This document shows positions 39,001 to 47,968 of a stretch of 64,000 nt of DNA, piece by piece (within the stretch, counting starts at the first letter, position 1; every line of letters begins with the position of its first letter). Location of the stretch: contig SJOL01001110.1 of assembly GCA_004794785.1 (NCBI GenBank), forward strand, positions 1 to 64,000, written 5' to 3'. The notes beneath the pieces were generated by a model. That model was not told where the DNA came from. It did no database searches and worked only from the letters and a program-made list of their open reading frames with translations. The translations under genes and the position numbers were made by a program. The stretch is from Opisthorchis felineus. Lineage: Eukaryota > Platyhelminthes > Trematoda > Opisthorchiida > Opisthorchiidae.

Positions 39001-42000
39001 ACGGGGTGCAGAGACTACCATATTTATGAAGTACCAAATGTTGTAGCCTCGAACGGTGACGTGTTGAACGCCTGGGTACAGAGTTAGCGAATCGCTCGGC
39101 ATCCATCAAATAGATAGAAAATGACCTACAGTTACAGCACGTGACAACATCCAATTAAACTAGTGAGTCACCGACGTCCCGAGAAAGTTGGAATAAAAAG
39201 CGTTCTGGTTCGGTTATCACATCCTTGTGCGTGCTGTGGTCGCCATGCATGATGAGAACGTAGACTTAGTTGACCAGTGGATGAACCCCAGTGCTACTAG
39301 CCGGCCAAACTGTCTTCGTGGCTATCTACAGATTCCTGCAGCAGTTTTTGTTCGCAGGAAACATCAGCTAACGATACTCAGCAGAACATATTCGTGTTCC
39401 ATGTTTATATGTATATCAGCATCCCACTACCATTTGGCTGTTTTTTGCCCACCACAAAGTGCTGGTTGTCGTTCAAATCGTATCGTTCAGCTGTGGCACC
39501 CTTTCGGTGCCTAACTGCCATGCTACCAGAAAGAAGCACGAGGGCTGGGATACTGCCAGGTTGCCCAAGCCTAGGCAGGGGAAGTCGAGAGGCAGAAGTC
39601 GGATTCGAACCACGGACCTTCCGGTCAGTAAATTCGCCCTCTAACCACTGAGCCATCTCCCCCCCCCCTGGTTGTCGTTTCTAACTGTACACCCTAATAG
39701 GAGTTCAAATGTCAACCAGATTGATAATTTTTTGGATGTAGTGATAAGAGTTCAGTCTAATCAGCACCTGTTTCATACTGCCCACCGTCTGAAGGCCGGG
39801 CGGCAGAAATGTTGAGTTCATATTATTGAAAATCCAACCAGAATGCTCGAGCGCTATATGAAACTCTTGAGTTTCCTGATCATAGATGACTGGACTCACT
39901 GTCAATCAGAGTGGCTTTTTTGGGACTTCGCACTCTCAGCTGTCCATGAGACTAGTCATTATGAGTCATGGTTGTTATTTTCCACCGGGTGCATACCTTG
40001 GGGTCAGCAAATTCCATCGCTTTCTTTATGTCTCTTTGGCCATCTACCAATGGAAAGGGAACGGAAGTCATGAGGGCCCTCTTAGGTGAATTACAGAAAC
40101 ATGTGGCTGAGAAAAGCACACAACTCGGTTTGTTTGTGTCGTGTACAAATAGGCGTGTTCCATCTCCGGTATATTGTGACTGGTTTGTGATTCCGATCCC
40201 AGTTGATGCTGGTTAATAAGTGATCACTTGTGTGTTTAAGGTGAATGTTGGGCCCGTGTGGTGAATGGCGACCATCGTCCAGATGTTAATTGACCACATG
40301 ACTTACATCCATCACCTTGTCGCCCTGCGCACTGGACAGTGGCAATAGTTCTGTCAGTCGGGTCCCCAGTTGCCAACCAGTAGCGCTGCCTGTTCTGGTC
40401 ATCCAGATACTGGATCGGGTGCCTCCTGGGAAACCGACCCAATTCATCTTTTATCGGTCCCAATTGTTCTGTCTGTCGGTGAGACGCTTGTCAACACCCA
40501 AGTACATCCATTGATCAGAACTACGATAAGGTTTTTGTGTCAGAGTCAGGTCATCAATAATGCGTGTTTTTTTACGGTGCATTGCCCTGAATAATGCGAT
40601 CAGTGTCATGTAAGGAACCGGATTTTGGTGACGAATGACAGACATCGGGAGGTGGGTAAGTGTGTTACACCCCTTCGGTGCATAGGTGTCATCCCACCCT
40701 ATGGAAGCATGAGGGCTGAGATATTGTCAGGTCTCCCAAACGTAGAAGCAGTCGAGGTGCTGGACTTGGGTTCGAACCAATGACCTTCCACTCAGTAGGT
40801 TCATGCCTTAGCCACTGAGCCATATCGAGTCCTGGGTGGCTGGTAATCTGACCAAGGGTACAACGGAAAACCGCATGGTATAAAAAACGCCCAATGAAAC
40901 ATTGCGCTCTCGGGTTTACCTTACCGTTGCTGTGCACTTTCGCGTTCTCTACTCCGACTTCCTTTCTTTTTTCTGTAATGATGGTGTGGTAAAGCTCTGT
41001 CAGACTAAAATGATTCTGTCTTACAATTTGAGGTGTTGATCTTATTGGTTCTGGTAAGTAAAAGTTGTTCAGTTTGTAGTCCTGTCTGATTCTGTCCGTA
41101 TGGCTCATCATGACATGCCGGTGATGTCTCGTCTTTTTCGAGTGAGTTTTGATTCGTTTGATTTCTATGGCAGTATTCGTGCCGTCGCTCTGGCCAGATT
41201 AGATGGATTTTACAAGGCACTTTCTATGCTACCTGTGGCTTTCTGTCGACGGTCTACACTGTGCCTCAGGCTGGTTAGTTCGGATTCTCTTTTATTTCAA
41301 ATGTACACTGTATTCTTGGGTTTTGAGGTCAAGGTATTATCCTTTTATCCGATCAATCGGCAGTGTATACAATTACCTCGTAAGTCTATCCGGTCTGAGC
41401 CAGTCTGTTTTCTTTCCTGAAGATTTAGTTTTGACATTTTCTATTCCAGCTGTTTCCTTTTTACCATTTAAGTGCCACAGAAAAGGATTCTATTACAAGC
41501 CAGACGTTTTCCCCACCTCGAGGAACTGTGTCGTTCCACGGCGGCTTGGAGCTTGCCAGTCAAAACACTGGCCAACCACCACAACAGTCGTGCGCTGGGT
41601 CTAAACACCCGTCCCTTGAACGTTCCCTGTCACCTCCAAATTTCACCAATCCTCGTCGTTACTCGACCGAGCCTACTGCCACAAAAAAATCTACCTGTGA
41701 TTCCCTGGACGCACATGGCTCCATACAAAAAACAGCAGTAGATTCTTCCATGGCCTCATCCGAGCCATCGTCCTCAGGTGGGTCTTCTGCGTTCTCGAGT
41801 GTACACCATCTGTGTCAGGACCCGCTACAGGAGCTGGCCAGACGCACCCAAGCTGGATCAAAACGAAATGCGCTCCTACTATGGTGTCAATCTCGAGTTT
41901 CGGGATATCGTGGTGTGGAAGTGACCAATTTCTCGAGTTCATGGAACAATGGCTTGGCTCTATGTGCTTTGTTACACACATACATTCCTTCAGAGATTCC

Positions 42001-45000
42001 GTGGAACGAACTGGTCACCCCCAACGGTTTACCCGTTGATAAGAAACGATGTTTTGAAGTGAGTAGGACATATCCACCGTAGGGAATCTACTAGCCTGAC
42101 TCAGTTGGCCCTGTTTCAGTCTCATCATCATCAATGCATGTTCGCACAGGTCTTATGTAAACACAGGATTGATGTTTTAGCATCCAACTAATATGGGTTC
42201 TTTTTCTTTGTGACGACACGTGGATTCACTTAGTTGTAAATGAAAATCGTGTTACTCGGGTGTGAACACGTTCGCCGATCGAGACCATGCGTCCAGCATG
42301 CACTAGCTTCGTATGTCCGATGCACGGGAGTTCAAGGATGTGTACATTGTTAAGGAGCCATAATAAGAGCGAAAACCAAGTCCAGTTCTCTCCCTCTTTG
42401 GTGTGGACCAGCCGAATTATTGCGGCGGCACAAATGGAGGACTGGTCAAACGCGGTGCATATGCAAAGATCGAGATATCGCAATGTATTTTCCTGATGGA
42501 ACAATACTCATGAGGCTGCTGAAAACTCTTCGACAGCCCACCGTGGGGTTTCGCTCTTTTTGGGGCTCATCAGTTAGGCGCAGTTTTCGTTTTACTTGAA
42601 GTTAAGTTGGACGCAACCCGCGAACTCCATTTGTTTGCACATTAACTAGGTTTTAACTGAAGACTCAACTGAATCCTGGTAGGAGATTCAGCTTCTCGTG
42701 GTCTTTCGTTGAGTTTTCGTCACATTTAGTGGCAGTATATTACACGAAGGGGAATACTTCGATACCTTGGATGTCCACACCTGAACAGCTTTTTTCGTCA
42801 CATATTTAGCTGAAGATAGTTCTACTGTTAACCCGATCTCTGCCTCTCGACTTCCTCTGTCTAGGCTTGGGCAACCTGGCAGTATCCCAGCCCGCGTGCT
42901 TCCTTTGGGTGGCATGGCTGCTAGGCACCGAAAGGGAGCTACAGCTGAACAATTATCTTATTCTTTGCTGTTAAATTGCGAAGTTGTTGATCGGAATATC
43001 TGTGGTTCGAACCCAAACCTGGCTTTTCGACTGCTTCTGTTTAGGCTTGAATAGCCGAGCGGTATCTCAGCTCAAGTTGCACTGCCGCCGTACACCGAAA
43101 GTATACCACAGCTGAGAAATTTGATTTTTCCTTTGAAGAACTGGATACTTGTTCGAGTCGCGCATTTTCGCCCGAGTTTGCTATGAATTTCGAACGCCTG
43201 ATTAAGGTATAATCGACCAGGTTTAATTCAGTGCAGTTGCGAATTGGAAGCGGTTGTTGCACACGATGTTTGTACTTGGCCAACTAAATCATTTCAACTA
43301 ATTCGTAAGTTTGCTTCCCATTGGAACGAGATCATACCTCTTAACAATCAAAATTAAACTTAGGGAATGCCGATCAATCGGGGCCGCATCCTGAGCTCAG
43401 TTCAGGTAGGGGTCTCCGAGAGTATACCGCTTGTGAACAGTGACGCACCTGGGTCCAACCAGTCCTCGCTAAGTTGATCTGTCCTTATCTCAAACTTTTA
43501 TGGCAATCCACTCACTTATATTAAAATCTCTGAGTACGGTGAAGTCAACTGAAGAATCCTTCGTTAGTCCACAGTATTTAACCAAAAAAATCGTTCAGCT
43601 GTAGCACCCTTTCGATGCCTAACTGTCATGCCACCAGAAAGAAGCACGAGGGCTGGGATACTGCCAGGCTGCCCAAGCCTAGACAGGGAAAATAGAGAGG
43701 CAGACGTCGGGTTCGGACCACGGACCTCCCGGTCAGTAAATTCGCGCTCTCACCACTGAGCCATCTCCCCCCCCCCCAGTATTTAACAAAGTACTTGCAC
43801 ACATGCTGTTTTCCATTAGACCAGGGAAAAACGCGTGAGATGATACGACAATTAGGACAGGGCGCAGAATGAAATAACATTATGAGTAACGGTAAAATTT
43901 CTGTGAGTTAATAAACATAAGATTCAGAGTCAGGTTGCTGTAACCTCAGTTTGGGACACCCAACGGATCACTCAAAGAAAACCGGTTGAAGGTTGGATGG
44001 GCATTAGGATGGTGGGGGCGAATTGACTGCATTGTTTTAGAATAAGTCACGTGAATCCAAACGTCAGAAACAGCAACCCGTCTACGCTATTCTCAGCTTA
44101 TGTGACCGAAAGCCGTGAATAATACCATCGTGCACATAATTGATGATAGTTGATCATTACTTGATGTGAACTGTGTAAGTGGTCGTGTCGAAGGATGGGG
44201 ACCGATGGTCTGTCACATCTGGTTGTTAGTTGCAGCACAGTAAGCGTATCCAAAGATTACTGAATGCACTGCAATAGTCCACGATCAGCACCAATACTGT
44301 TTTTGGTTTAATCCATCCCGGAGCCGTAGATAATAACGTCTGTAGTTGAAACTGCAACGGACTGCTCTTCTGTCTGGATGGTCAAATGTTTGCTTTCCAA
44401 GCAAACACTTAGGAAACTGGCACTGCTCCAGTAATGCGTTGTTTGTACATGGTTCACATATCAGTTGTGTCGTAGCGAACATTACCCATCTGATTCACTG
44501 AAGCTTATCTCTCATGCAAGATAAGCTGGCTGCACGAGTGAAACTTGGAATTCTTCAGATTGGTATGTGTCTCTGCATCTCCAGATATGTCCAACAAGTC
44601 CAAAGGTTTCCACGGTTGCGCGTGTTCTAACAAGCGATATTCATCACTTTTAGGACTCTTCCATCTGTCATCTTTCCGTCTTCCGATCTTTGAAGTCCCC
44701 TCCGTCTAGAAGCTTGGTGTGGGAGTTGCACGTTATGGCACGTGTATACTAACTGCGACGAGAATTTTTCAGTTCACTCTTCTGATTTAGTACACGTGTC
44801 AGAGCGGTATGCTGAAGTGTGGCGACCAACACACACAGCATTTGCAGGTGTGACAATGCACGTAATATGGACGGTAATTCTGAGTAACTCCAACCATGCT
44901 GAAGCACCACATGCATCGCTAGCCCTACATATTTACAGCTTGCCGCTTTCTACGATGCACTTCTTTTCTGGTACAGGATTTTCGGAAGAGTTCTTGACTG

Positions 45001-46626
45001 TACGATGAAGTATTTCAGGAGTTCTCACAAACGAGATATTCAGCTAGGATTCTGTCCCCCATTAACACCAACTTCACTTGCCAGTGAGGGTACTTTACCG
45101 GTTTCACAGGTTGTTGTAAATGGGTGTTAGCTGGGTCAGTTTGTCCATTTACACAGTTCGGGAAGTCCCTGTAACCTCAGGTGTTTTTGCTCCAAAATGG
45201 CCCAATTTCAAGGTAGGCACCTCAAACCCTAAATGGATATAACTGAACGAGAACCGAACTGTTCAGCTGTAATACTCTTCCCGTGCCTAGCTGCCATACC
45301 ACGCAAAGGAAGCACGAGGGCTGGGATATTGCCAGGTTGCCCAAGCCTAGACAGGAGCAGTCGAGATGCAGAGGTTGGGTTCGAACCGCGGACTTTCCGT
45401 TCAGTAAATCCGCTCCTTAGCCACAGCCATTTCGGGCCCCAATGAATTACCGAATGACCTATTATATGTAGTTATCCGTTATTCCTGTGTTTAATGGTTC
45501 TACCTTTAACGCGTCCCCCCACTACGACAATGTGGTTGTACACAATCACTTCCCTAGTGCAACTAAGGCAACGGTTTTTCGAGTCCACAAGCAGTGTAGT
45601 GTCAAACGTGCGGAATTTTGTAACTATGATACAGACCATAAAGCCAGATGATTGCCTATTGATGTCACTAGACTCATGTACACCACAATATGTGAGGTGC
45701 GGTGTTTGCATTAACAGCAAATGATATTTTGTGTGTGGCTTCTGACCGACGCTCATGACATAAGTTTAGTCTGAAGCTATGAATGACTCCTCTGTTTCGG
45801 TGTTCTGTCGCACCGGTCTTCCAACATCTGTATCGTCCATTAAGGACTGAGTTTCCGGAAGGGGAGATAACGATGGCCTGTCCCTGTTGGTTTAGAGTAC
45901 ATTTTTTCCGCCGCGAAGAGTCAGCTATATGTATACATTAGATGAAATTGAATGAAAGCGACGCTATTCCCCATCAATAACTCGGCTAATTTTCAACTTG
46001 GCATTCCATATGGATGGGAGTTGGACCAGTTCCTAGCCGTGGTAACACAGACGGCCCGCGCAGTGCCGGTTGTTTTGCTGCGTGTGATCCTGTGAACCCT
46101 ATTTAAACCCCATGGAGTGAGATCAGTGGACAAGCTCGAAGGGGATTGCTGAGAACCATAAGTCTATCTAAACGTGACGGCATTGTAATGGACACTAGCG
46201 CCGATTTATTGTACAGTGAGGTACCTGTGTTCTCTGTCAATTGTTTTGCATTCCAGTATAATACTGCGCTTGGCCTGCATAATGTCATAAAATCATTCCT
46301 TTGAAAACTGCCCAAGGCGAAGCATTTCGCCTGTAATGGATAGACAGTTGCTGCAAGTGCATATTTCCATTTTTAGGAATTGGAGAAAACTTACACAAAA
46401 TTATTTCCAACGCTTTTCACTCCAGATCGCTTTCCGAGCCGCCGAAAGAGACGGTATACAGACAACCCTACACTTGCAGGACATGTTGGCCACAGAACGT
46501 CCGGATTGGAACGCTGTCATGTCTTATGTGACTTCCATTTATCGACGATATGAAGTCCCGCTTGGAATCACCAGTCACTCTTCCACTACAAACATGTCTT
46601 CCAATGTCTCAGGTGTATTGAGCTAA
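19229..46626 (+). CDS. SPECC1L: Cytospin-A / SPECC1L orthologue, five coding exons (whole gene)
   Basis: Cytospins link actin to microtubules and act in cell adhesion and cytokinesis; that role is known from vertebrates and is inferred here. Proposed join: 19229-21067, 22258-22704, 31028-31464, 41473-42058 and 46426-46626, which is 3510 bases or 1169 residues plus stop; vertebrate cytospin-A is about 1117. Layout: basic Ser/Thr-rich head (1-130); coiled coils at about 132-200, 329-408, 424-494 and 540-640; a conserved SLIQSIENQ block ending at 762; a Ser/Pro-rich linker to about 1020; a CH domain at about 1024-1147. The coiled-coil block [10 protein letters not shown] (347-356) and the CH segment [20 protein letters not shown] are near-identical to vertebrate cytospins. 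All junctions are GT-AG and phases agree. Introns are about 1.2, 8.3, 10.0 and 4.4 kb and full of repeats. The least certain junction is the acceptor of exon 4. Confidence 0.93.
22258..22704 (+). CDS. SPECC1L: SPECC1L coding exon 2: end of coiled coil and linker
   Basis: Residues 614-762. The acceptor is TCACATTTCAG (to 22257) and the donor GTGGGT (22705); both ends are phase 0 and the 447-base length is a multiple of three. It opens with [22 protein letters not shown], which continues the heptad pattern of exon 1, then becomes a disordered Ser/Pro/Arg/Tyr-rich linker. The last residues ([12 protein letters not shown]) match the TVKTLIKSFDSASQ motif of vertebrate cytospin, which supports both the gene assignment and the boundary. 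The frame upstream of 22258 is open but is intron. Confidence 0.9.
23270..24650 (+). mobile_element. RTE-like LINE, longest copy in the window, SPECC1L intron 2
   Basis: The + strand carries RT from motif A ([20 protein letters not shown]) through the active-site region ([16 protein letters not shown]; then [16 protein letters not shown] with YSDD at 23658-23669). Then come the thumb ([14 protein letters not shown]), the block [15 protein letters not shown] and the C-terminal LRWLGHE...[12 protein letters not shown] (to 24509). The 3' end repeats the AACACTGATCTTATGCCGTTG block followed by an imperfect GATGAT run. At least three frame changes and in-frame stops inactivate it, and the endonuclease is missing. 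Motif [14 protein letters not shown] argues for an RTE-type, not CR1-type, polymerase. Confidence 0.85.
24856..25055 (+). mobile_element. tRNA-derived SINE, diverged, in SPECC1L intron 2
   Basis: Head GAGATAGCTCAGTCGTTAGG, then GGAAGGTCCGTACTTGGCAC (box B eroded). The body has CTGTCTAGGCTCGGACAACC and GCACCGGAAGTGTGTTACAG, and it ends with GGACGATTATGATC. It lies about 200 bases after the 3' end of the intronic RTE copy. Confidence 0.82.
25355..25411. repeat. (ATTC)n microsatellite
   Basis: About twelve imperfect tetranucleotide units (CATTCATTGATTCATTCATT and so on) in SPECC1L intron 2. Confidence 0.9.
25685..25900 (+). mobile_element. RTE-like LINE fragment, early RT motifs, SPECC1L intron 2
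   Basis: Reads [20 protein letters not shown] then D and a stop, matching the RT motif REeQAGFRPGRGCIDHIF that precedes motif A. The frame continues for about 40 residues after the stop without clear similarity. It may be a displaced 5' part of the intronic RTE copy. Confidence 0.6.
26130..26540. mobile_element. TIR element copy, diverged, SPECC1L intron 2
   Basis: Left end CACTCATTTGCAAATTAC and AACTCAACTGAATCTGTCGT; right end GAGATTCAATTGGGTTCCAG, GTCAAAACCAAATTGG and TGCAAATGAGTGTATTTCGC followed by TA. Same terminal repeats as the 55.95 kb element around a different, about 240-base centre. Confidence 0.68.
26541..29394 (+). other. Interior of SPECC1L intron 2, unrecognised
   Basis: Short open frames on both strands, none with a known domain. 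It holds a T-run (28590-28600) and no repeat that I could match to another part of the window. Confidence 0.45.
29395..29560. repeat. Dispersed repeat R2, SPECC1L intron 2
   Basis: Contains GTGGCTGTTGATCTGTTCGC, TGAGCTTGGCAATTGATTTG and GTTTCGTCACCATTCGAGGA. A diverged partial copy (GTGGCCGTTAATACGTCCGC, TAAGCTTGGCAACTAG) lies at 55885-55950, directly before a TIR element. I think the GTTTCGTCACCATTCGAGG segment is common in trematode repeats, but that is from memory. Confidence 0.5.
29629..30150 (+). mobile_element. RTE-like LINE C-terminal fragment, SPECC1L intron 2
   Basis: The + strand gives [20 protein letters not shown] then [10 protein letters not shown] and, in another frame, RRGRAMTW: the LRWLGHVLRMP...R.LF...GGQ.MTW block of RTE C-termini. 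Part of the preceding finger/thumb region is present but frameshifted. Closer to the 14.1 kb family than to the 23.3 kb copy. Confidence 0.65.
30265..30442 (-). mobile_element. tRNA-derived SINE with 13-base target-site duplication, SPECC1L intron 2
   Basis: Complete copy in reverse orientation; on the minus strand it begins GGAGCGAGATGGCTCAAG, carries GTGGTTCGAACCCGACC, and ends in GGGTGCTACAGCTGAACG. The flanks ACTGCTCTCCAAA (30252-30264 and 30443-30455) are an exact 13-base duplication. The perfect duplication and good match to the other copies suggest a recent insertion. Confidence 0.93.
31028..31464 (+). CDS. SPECC1L: SPECC1L coding exon 3: Ser/Pro-rich linker
   Basis: Residues 763-907 plus two bases of the next codon. 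The acceptor is CTTCCATATGTAG (to 31027), giving [14 protein letters not shown] straight after ...IENQ of exon 2. The rest is a low-complexity Ser/Thr/Pro/Asn linker with basic patches ([14 protein letters not shown]), similar in character to the Ser-rich spacer before the CH domain in vertebrate cytospins but not clearly alignable. The donor GTATGT (31465) leaves phase 2. Without splicing the frame stops about 25 bases on. The call rests on frame continuity, splice sites and composition. Confidence 0.78.
31465..33129 (+). other. First part of SPECC1L intron 3
   Basis: A 136-codon + frame (31374-31784) overlaps exon 3 in another frame and has no known domain. GAGGTAGCTCAGTAG at 32619-32633 resembles a tRNA/SINE box A, but no box B follows at the right distance. 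Confidence 0.45.
33130..33851 (+). other. Unidentified coding-like stretch in SPECC1L intron 3
   Basis: Two open stretches read like protein. 33155-33451 ends ...[14 protein letters not shown] and a short tail at a consensus donor (GTAAGT at 33452). 33718-33845 follows an acceptor-like TGTTGCTTCAG (to 33715), reads [20 protein letters not shown] then [18 protein letters not shown], and stops. The phases of the two do not match (1 versus 0), so they cannot be joined simply. I recognise no domain. It could be a nested gene, a decayed pseudogene or chance. Confidence 0.2.
33852..37049 (+). other. Middle of SPECC1L intron 3, unrecognised
   Basis: Only short open frames; minus 35356-35016 (two overlapping frames) has no known domain. 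No internal repeat noticed. Confidence 0.45.
37050..38235 (-). mobile_element. RTE-like LINE 3' half with intact YADD, SPECC1L intron 3
   Basis: The minus strand encodes [20 protein letters not shown] from about 38180, [20 protein letters not shown] (YADD at 38046-38035) and [20 protein letters not shown]. Then frameshifts, and a 190-codon frame (37774-37202) with [39 protein letters not shown] and [14 protein letters not shown]. The 3' end block near 37070 (GTGTGGACACTGATG) matches the other RTE ends. It keeps the catalytic Asp pair but lacks everything before motif B. Confidence 0.85.
39474..39667 (-). mobile_element. tRNA-derived SINE with 12-base duplication and G-run leader, SPECC1L intron 3
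   Basis: Reverse orientation. The duplication CTGGTTGTCGTT is at 39462-39473 and 39668-39679. Box B is GGTTCGAATCC and the 3' end is GGCACCGAAAGGGTGCC. On its own strand the head starts with about ten G before AGATGGCTCAGTGG, unlike the GGGGCGAGATGG of other copies. Confidence 0.92.
40660..40831 (-). mobile_element. tRNA-derived SINE, diverged, SPECC1L intron 3
   Basis: On the minus strand: GACTCGATATGGCTCAGTGG, ATTGGTTCGAACCCAAG (box B), GTTTGGGAGACCTGACAATA and GCACCGAAGGGGTGTAACAC. All SINE blocks are present but the body is more diverged; no clear duplication. Confidence 0.85.
41473..42058 (+). CDS. SPECC1L: SPECC1L coding exon 4: linker and first part of the CH domain
   Basis: Residues 908-1103. 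The linker is Ser/Pro-rich ([18 protein letters not shown]). From about residue 1024 the CH domain begins with [20 protein letters not shown], then [20 protein letters not shown] and [14 protein letters not shown], clearly the cytospin CH type. The donor is GTGAGT (42059) after DKKRCFE, phase 0. The 5' end is chosen to complete the codon left open by exon 3: the acceptor CATTTAAG (to 41472) fits the phase. The better-looking acceptors TATTCCAG (41449) and GCCACAG (41480) do not fit that phase and would need a different exon 3 donor or an extra exon. Confidence 0.88.
42270..42468 (+). mobile_element. SINE-B copy, SPECC1L intron 4
   Basis: Shares GATGCACGGGAGTTCAAGG (box B region), TAATAAGAGCGAAAACCAAG, CCCTCTTTGGTGTGGACC and GGAGGACTGGTCAAAC with the 54.0 kb copy. 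It ends close to the start of a foldback-element fragment. Confidence 0.65.
42468..42712. repeat. Decayed fragment of the TIR element, SPECC1L intron 4
   Basis: The internal block GAGATATCGCAATGTATTTT, CTGCTGAAAACTCTTCGACA then GCCCACCG matches the core of the 55.95 kb element. A partial terminal repeat follows (TTTGTTTGCACATTAACTAG, AGACTCAACTGAATCC). Confidence 0.55.
42832..42972 (+). mobile_element. tRNA-derived SINE, 5'-truncated, SPECC1L intron 4
   Basis: Starts at AACCCGATCTCTGCCTCTCG after box B, then GTCTAGGCTTGGGCAACC, GGCATGGCTGCTAGGCACCG and GAGCTACAGCTGAACAATTA. It is followed directly by a second, more diverged copy in the same direction. Confidence 0.87.
42975..43118 (+). mobile_element. 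Diverged SINE copy in tandem with the previous one
   Basis: Box B TGTGGTTCGAACCCAAACC, then CTGTTTAGGCTTGAATAGCC, GGTATCTCAGCTCAAG and TACACCGAAAGTATACCACA. The head is eroded. It may be an older insertion beside a newer one, or part of a composite. Confidence 0.75.
43583..43776 (-). mobile_element. tRNA-derived SINE with 11-base duplication and G-run leader, SPECC1L intron 4
   Basis: Reverse orientation, flanked by CAGTATTTAAC at 43572-43582 and 43777-43787. The own-strand 5' end is a run of about 11 G before AGATGGCTCAGTGG, as in the 39.5 kb copy. The two copies also share the AAATTCGCCCTC/AAATTCGCGCTC spacer, so they look like one subfamily. Confidence 0.92.
43788..46425 (+). other. Second half of SPECC1L intron 4
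   Basis: Apart from the SINE at 45256-45440 I recognise nothing. GATTCACTGAAGCTT at 44492-44506 also occurs at 16377-16391, hinting at another dispersed repeat. Confidence 0.45.
45256..45440 (-). mobile_element. tRNA-derived SINE, SPECC1L intron 4
   Basis: Reverse orientation: GGGGCCCGAAATGGCTGTGG, then CGCGGTTCGAACCCAACC, TGTCTAGGCTTGGGCAACC and GGCACGGGAAGAGTATTACA. Nearly full length, moderately diverged, no exact duplication seen. Confidence 0.87.
46426..46626 (+). CDS. SPECC1L: SPECC1L terminal coding exon 5: second half of the CH domain
   Basis: Residues 1104-1169 and stop. The acceptor is TTTTCACTCCAG (to 46425), phase 0, giving KRCFE joined to [20 protein letters not shown]. The segment continues through [20 protein letters not shown], which matches the vertebrate [20 protein letters not shown] at the protein's C-terminus. 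The fluke protein then runs about 22 residues further (PLGITSHSS...) than the vertebrate end before TAA at 46624. Splitting the CH domain after KRCFE puts the last intron between CH helices. Confidence 0.93.
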   Translation: MAFRAAERDGIQTTLHLQDMLATERPDWNAVMSYVTSIYRRYEVPLGITSHSSTTNMSSNVSGVLS

Positions 46627-47861
46627 GCTAGAATCCCTTTTGAACTGTGGTGAACGTTCGCCTCAAGCACCGCTCGCTCCATCAACATGTCAAGACACAC
46701 CAATCAAACATGCTCAGGTCACGACGGGATCGACATTCGCTGGGATAAACAAAACGCTAGATTTCTTATTATCCCCGCTCACTAACAATCTGCCTTGTAT
46801 TGTTGTCTTGGTGAATTTTTAACTTCGATTTTTATGCCCCACTCCTTTTGTGTGGCTGGACGGTGTTCGCCAATATGCTACCTATTTGATCCACTGAACT
46901 TAGTCCACCAGTGTATGTATGCATGTCTGCCGGTTTTGTTCCAATTCAGTTTGCACTACAACCTTTTTTAGGTTTTGGACACTTTGTGTCCGCGTCGCTT
47001 GTGAGGGACCTCAAAATGCGGTTTACGAATTGGCTAAGGGAGAGGCAGTGGGCAGTTTTCTTTCAGCTAGTTTCGCTGCACTTTGCAATGCAGTATTCAG
47101 TGGTTTGTGCTTTCATCGTGTTAGTGCATGTCCGTCCTTCCTTATTTACTTTCGGATGATTATTGCCCGAACCAGAAATAGCTCCACAACTGTAGGTGGA
47201 CATAGACCGACACCTGGCTTAGATAAGAATCATCAAAGACTAGTCGTTGGCCCCTTTCGGCCCTGAAGAACACGTGACCGCTCTATAAACACTTTGTCAT
47301 AGCAGCGGATTCCCTCCACACAACTTTTTCTTTTTTATTGAGAATTTTTTATTTCACCATCAGTTCAGTCCCTATCCGTATGCACCTAGAGGGTCATTTA
47401 AAGAAAGCTTCCTCTTTTGAACAGTTTGAAACCGCAAGAGGTGTGAGGCCGTCTAGTTTGTTCATTTTTGTGGAAATTTTACTGCCAATTAGGCGGGACA
47501 CGTGTGACTAGTTCAATAAATTCGCTTGGTAAACCAAATGACTAGTGGACATAAACTAGCGGTTCTGTATAAGAAGCAACACAGTGACTTCATCTAATTG
47601 TCGCATGCAGTCATTATACATGAGTTGGGGCGCTGTAAATAAGGCTTGTGTTTTTGAACTCAGAAGTCCAGTCTAAAGCCATTGGGACAATTCCCGAATT
47701 TCGAAAGTCCGGAACCAGGGTCTTCGCCAAGCCAAGACGCATATTAATAGGAGGGGCTTAGTAGCTTTGATTAGCATTTGCTCACAGCTTTCGAAATTGG
47801 CTTTTATTTCCACTTACACTGGTTCGTCGCGTATTCCCTGGTCATGGATCCATTTAATACT
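46627..47861 (+). other. 3' flank of SPECC1L
   Basis: Contains the presumed 3'UTR. The overlapping + frames at 46911-47266 are not recognisable as protein. Confidence 0.45.
47515..47520 (+). terminator. Possible poly(A) signal for SPECC1L
   Basis: AATAAA is one plausible poly(A) signal I noticed downstream of the stop codon, about 890 bases away. The hexamer is common by chance in this sequence and an earlier non-canonical signal could be used instead. Confidence 0.25.
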
Positions 47862-47968
47862 CAATCGTTCAGCTGCAACCACCTTCCGATGCCTAGCTGC
47901 CATGCCGCCCGAAGTAAGCACTAGGGCTGAGATACTGCCAGGTTTCTCAAGCCGAAACAGGAGCTATA
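47862..47968 (-). mobile_element. tRNA-derived SINE, 3' part only
   Basis: Reverse orientation; matches only the 3' half of the family (GGCTTGAGAAACCTGGCAG, GGCATGGCAGCTAGGCATCG, GGTTGCAGCTGAACGATTG). The tRNA-like head is absent. Confidence 0.8.

Noticed and set aside
46911..47266. Overlapping + frames as a membrane protein gene downstream of SPECC1L
   Set aside because: No domain, no convincing start context or splice structure; probably 3'UTR or flank.
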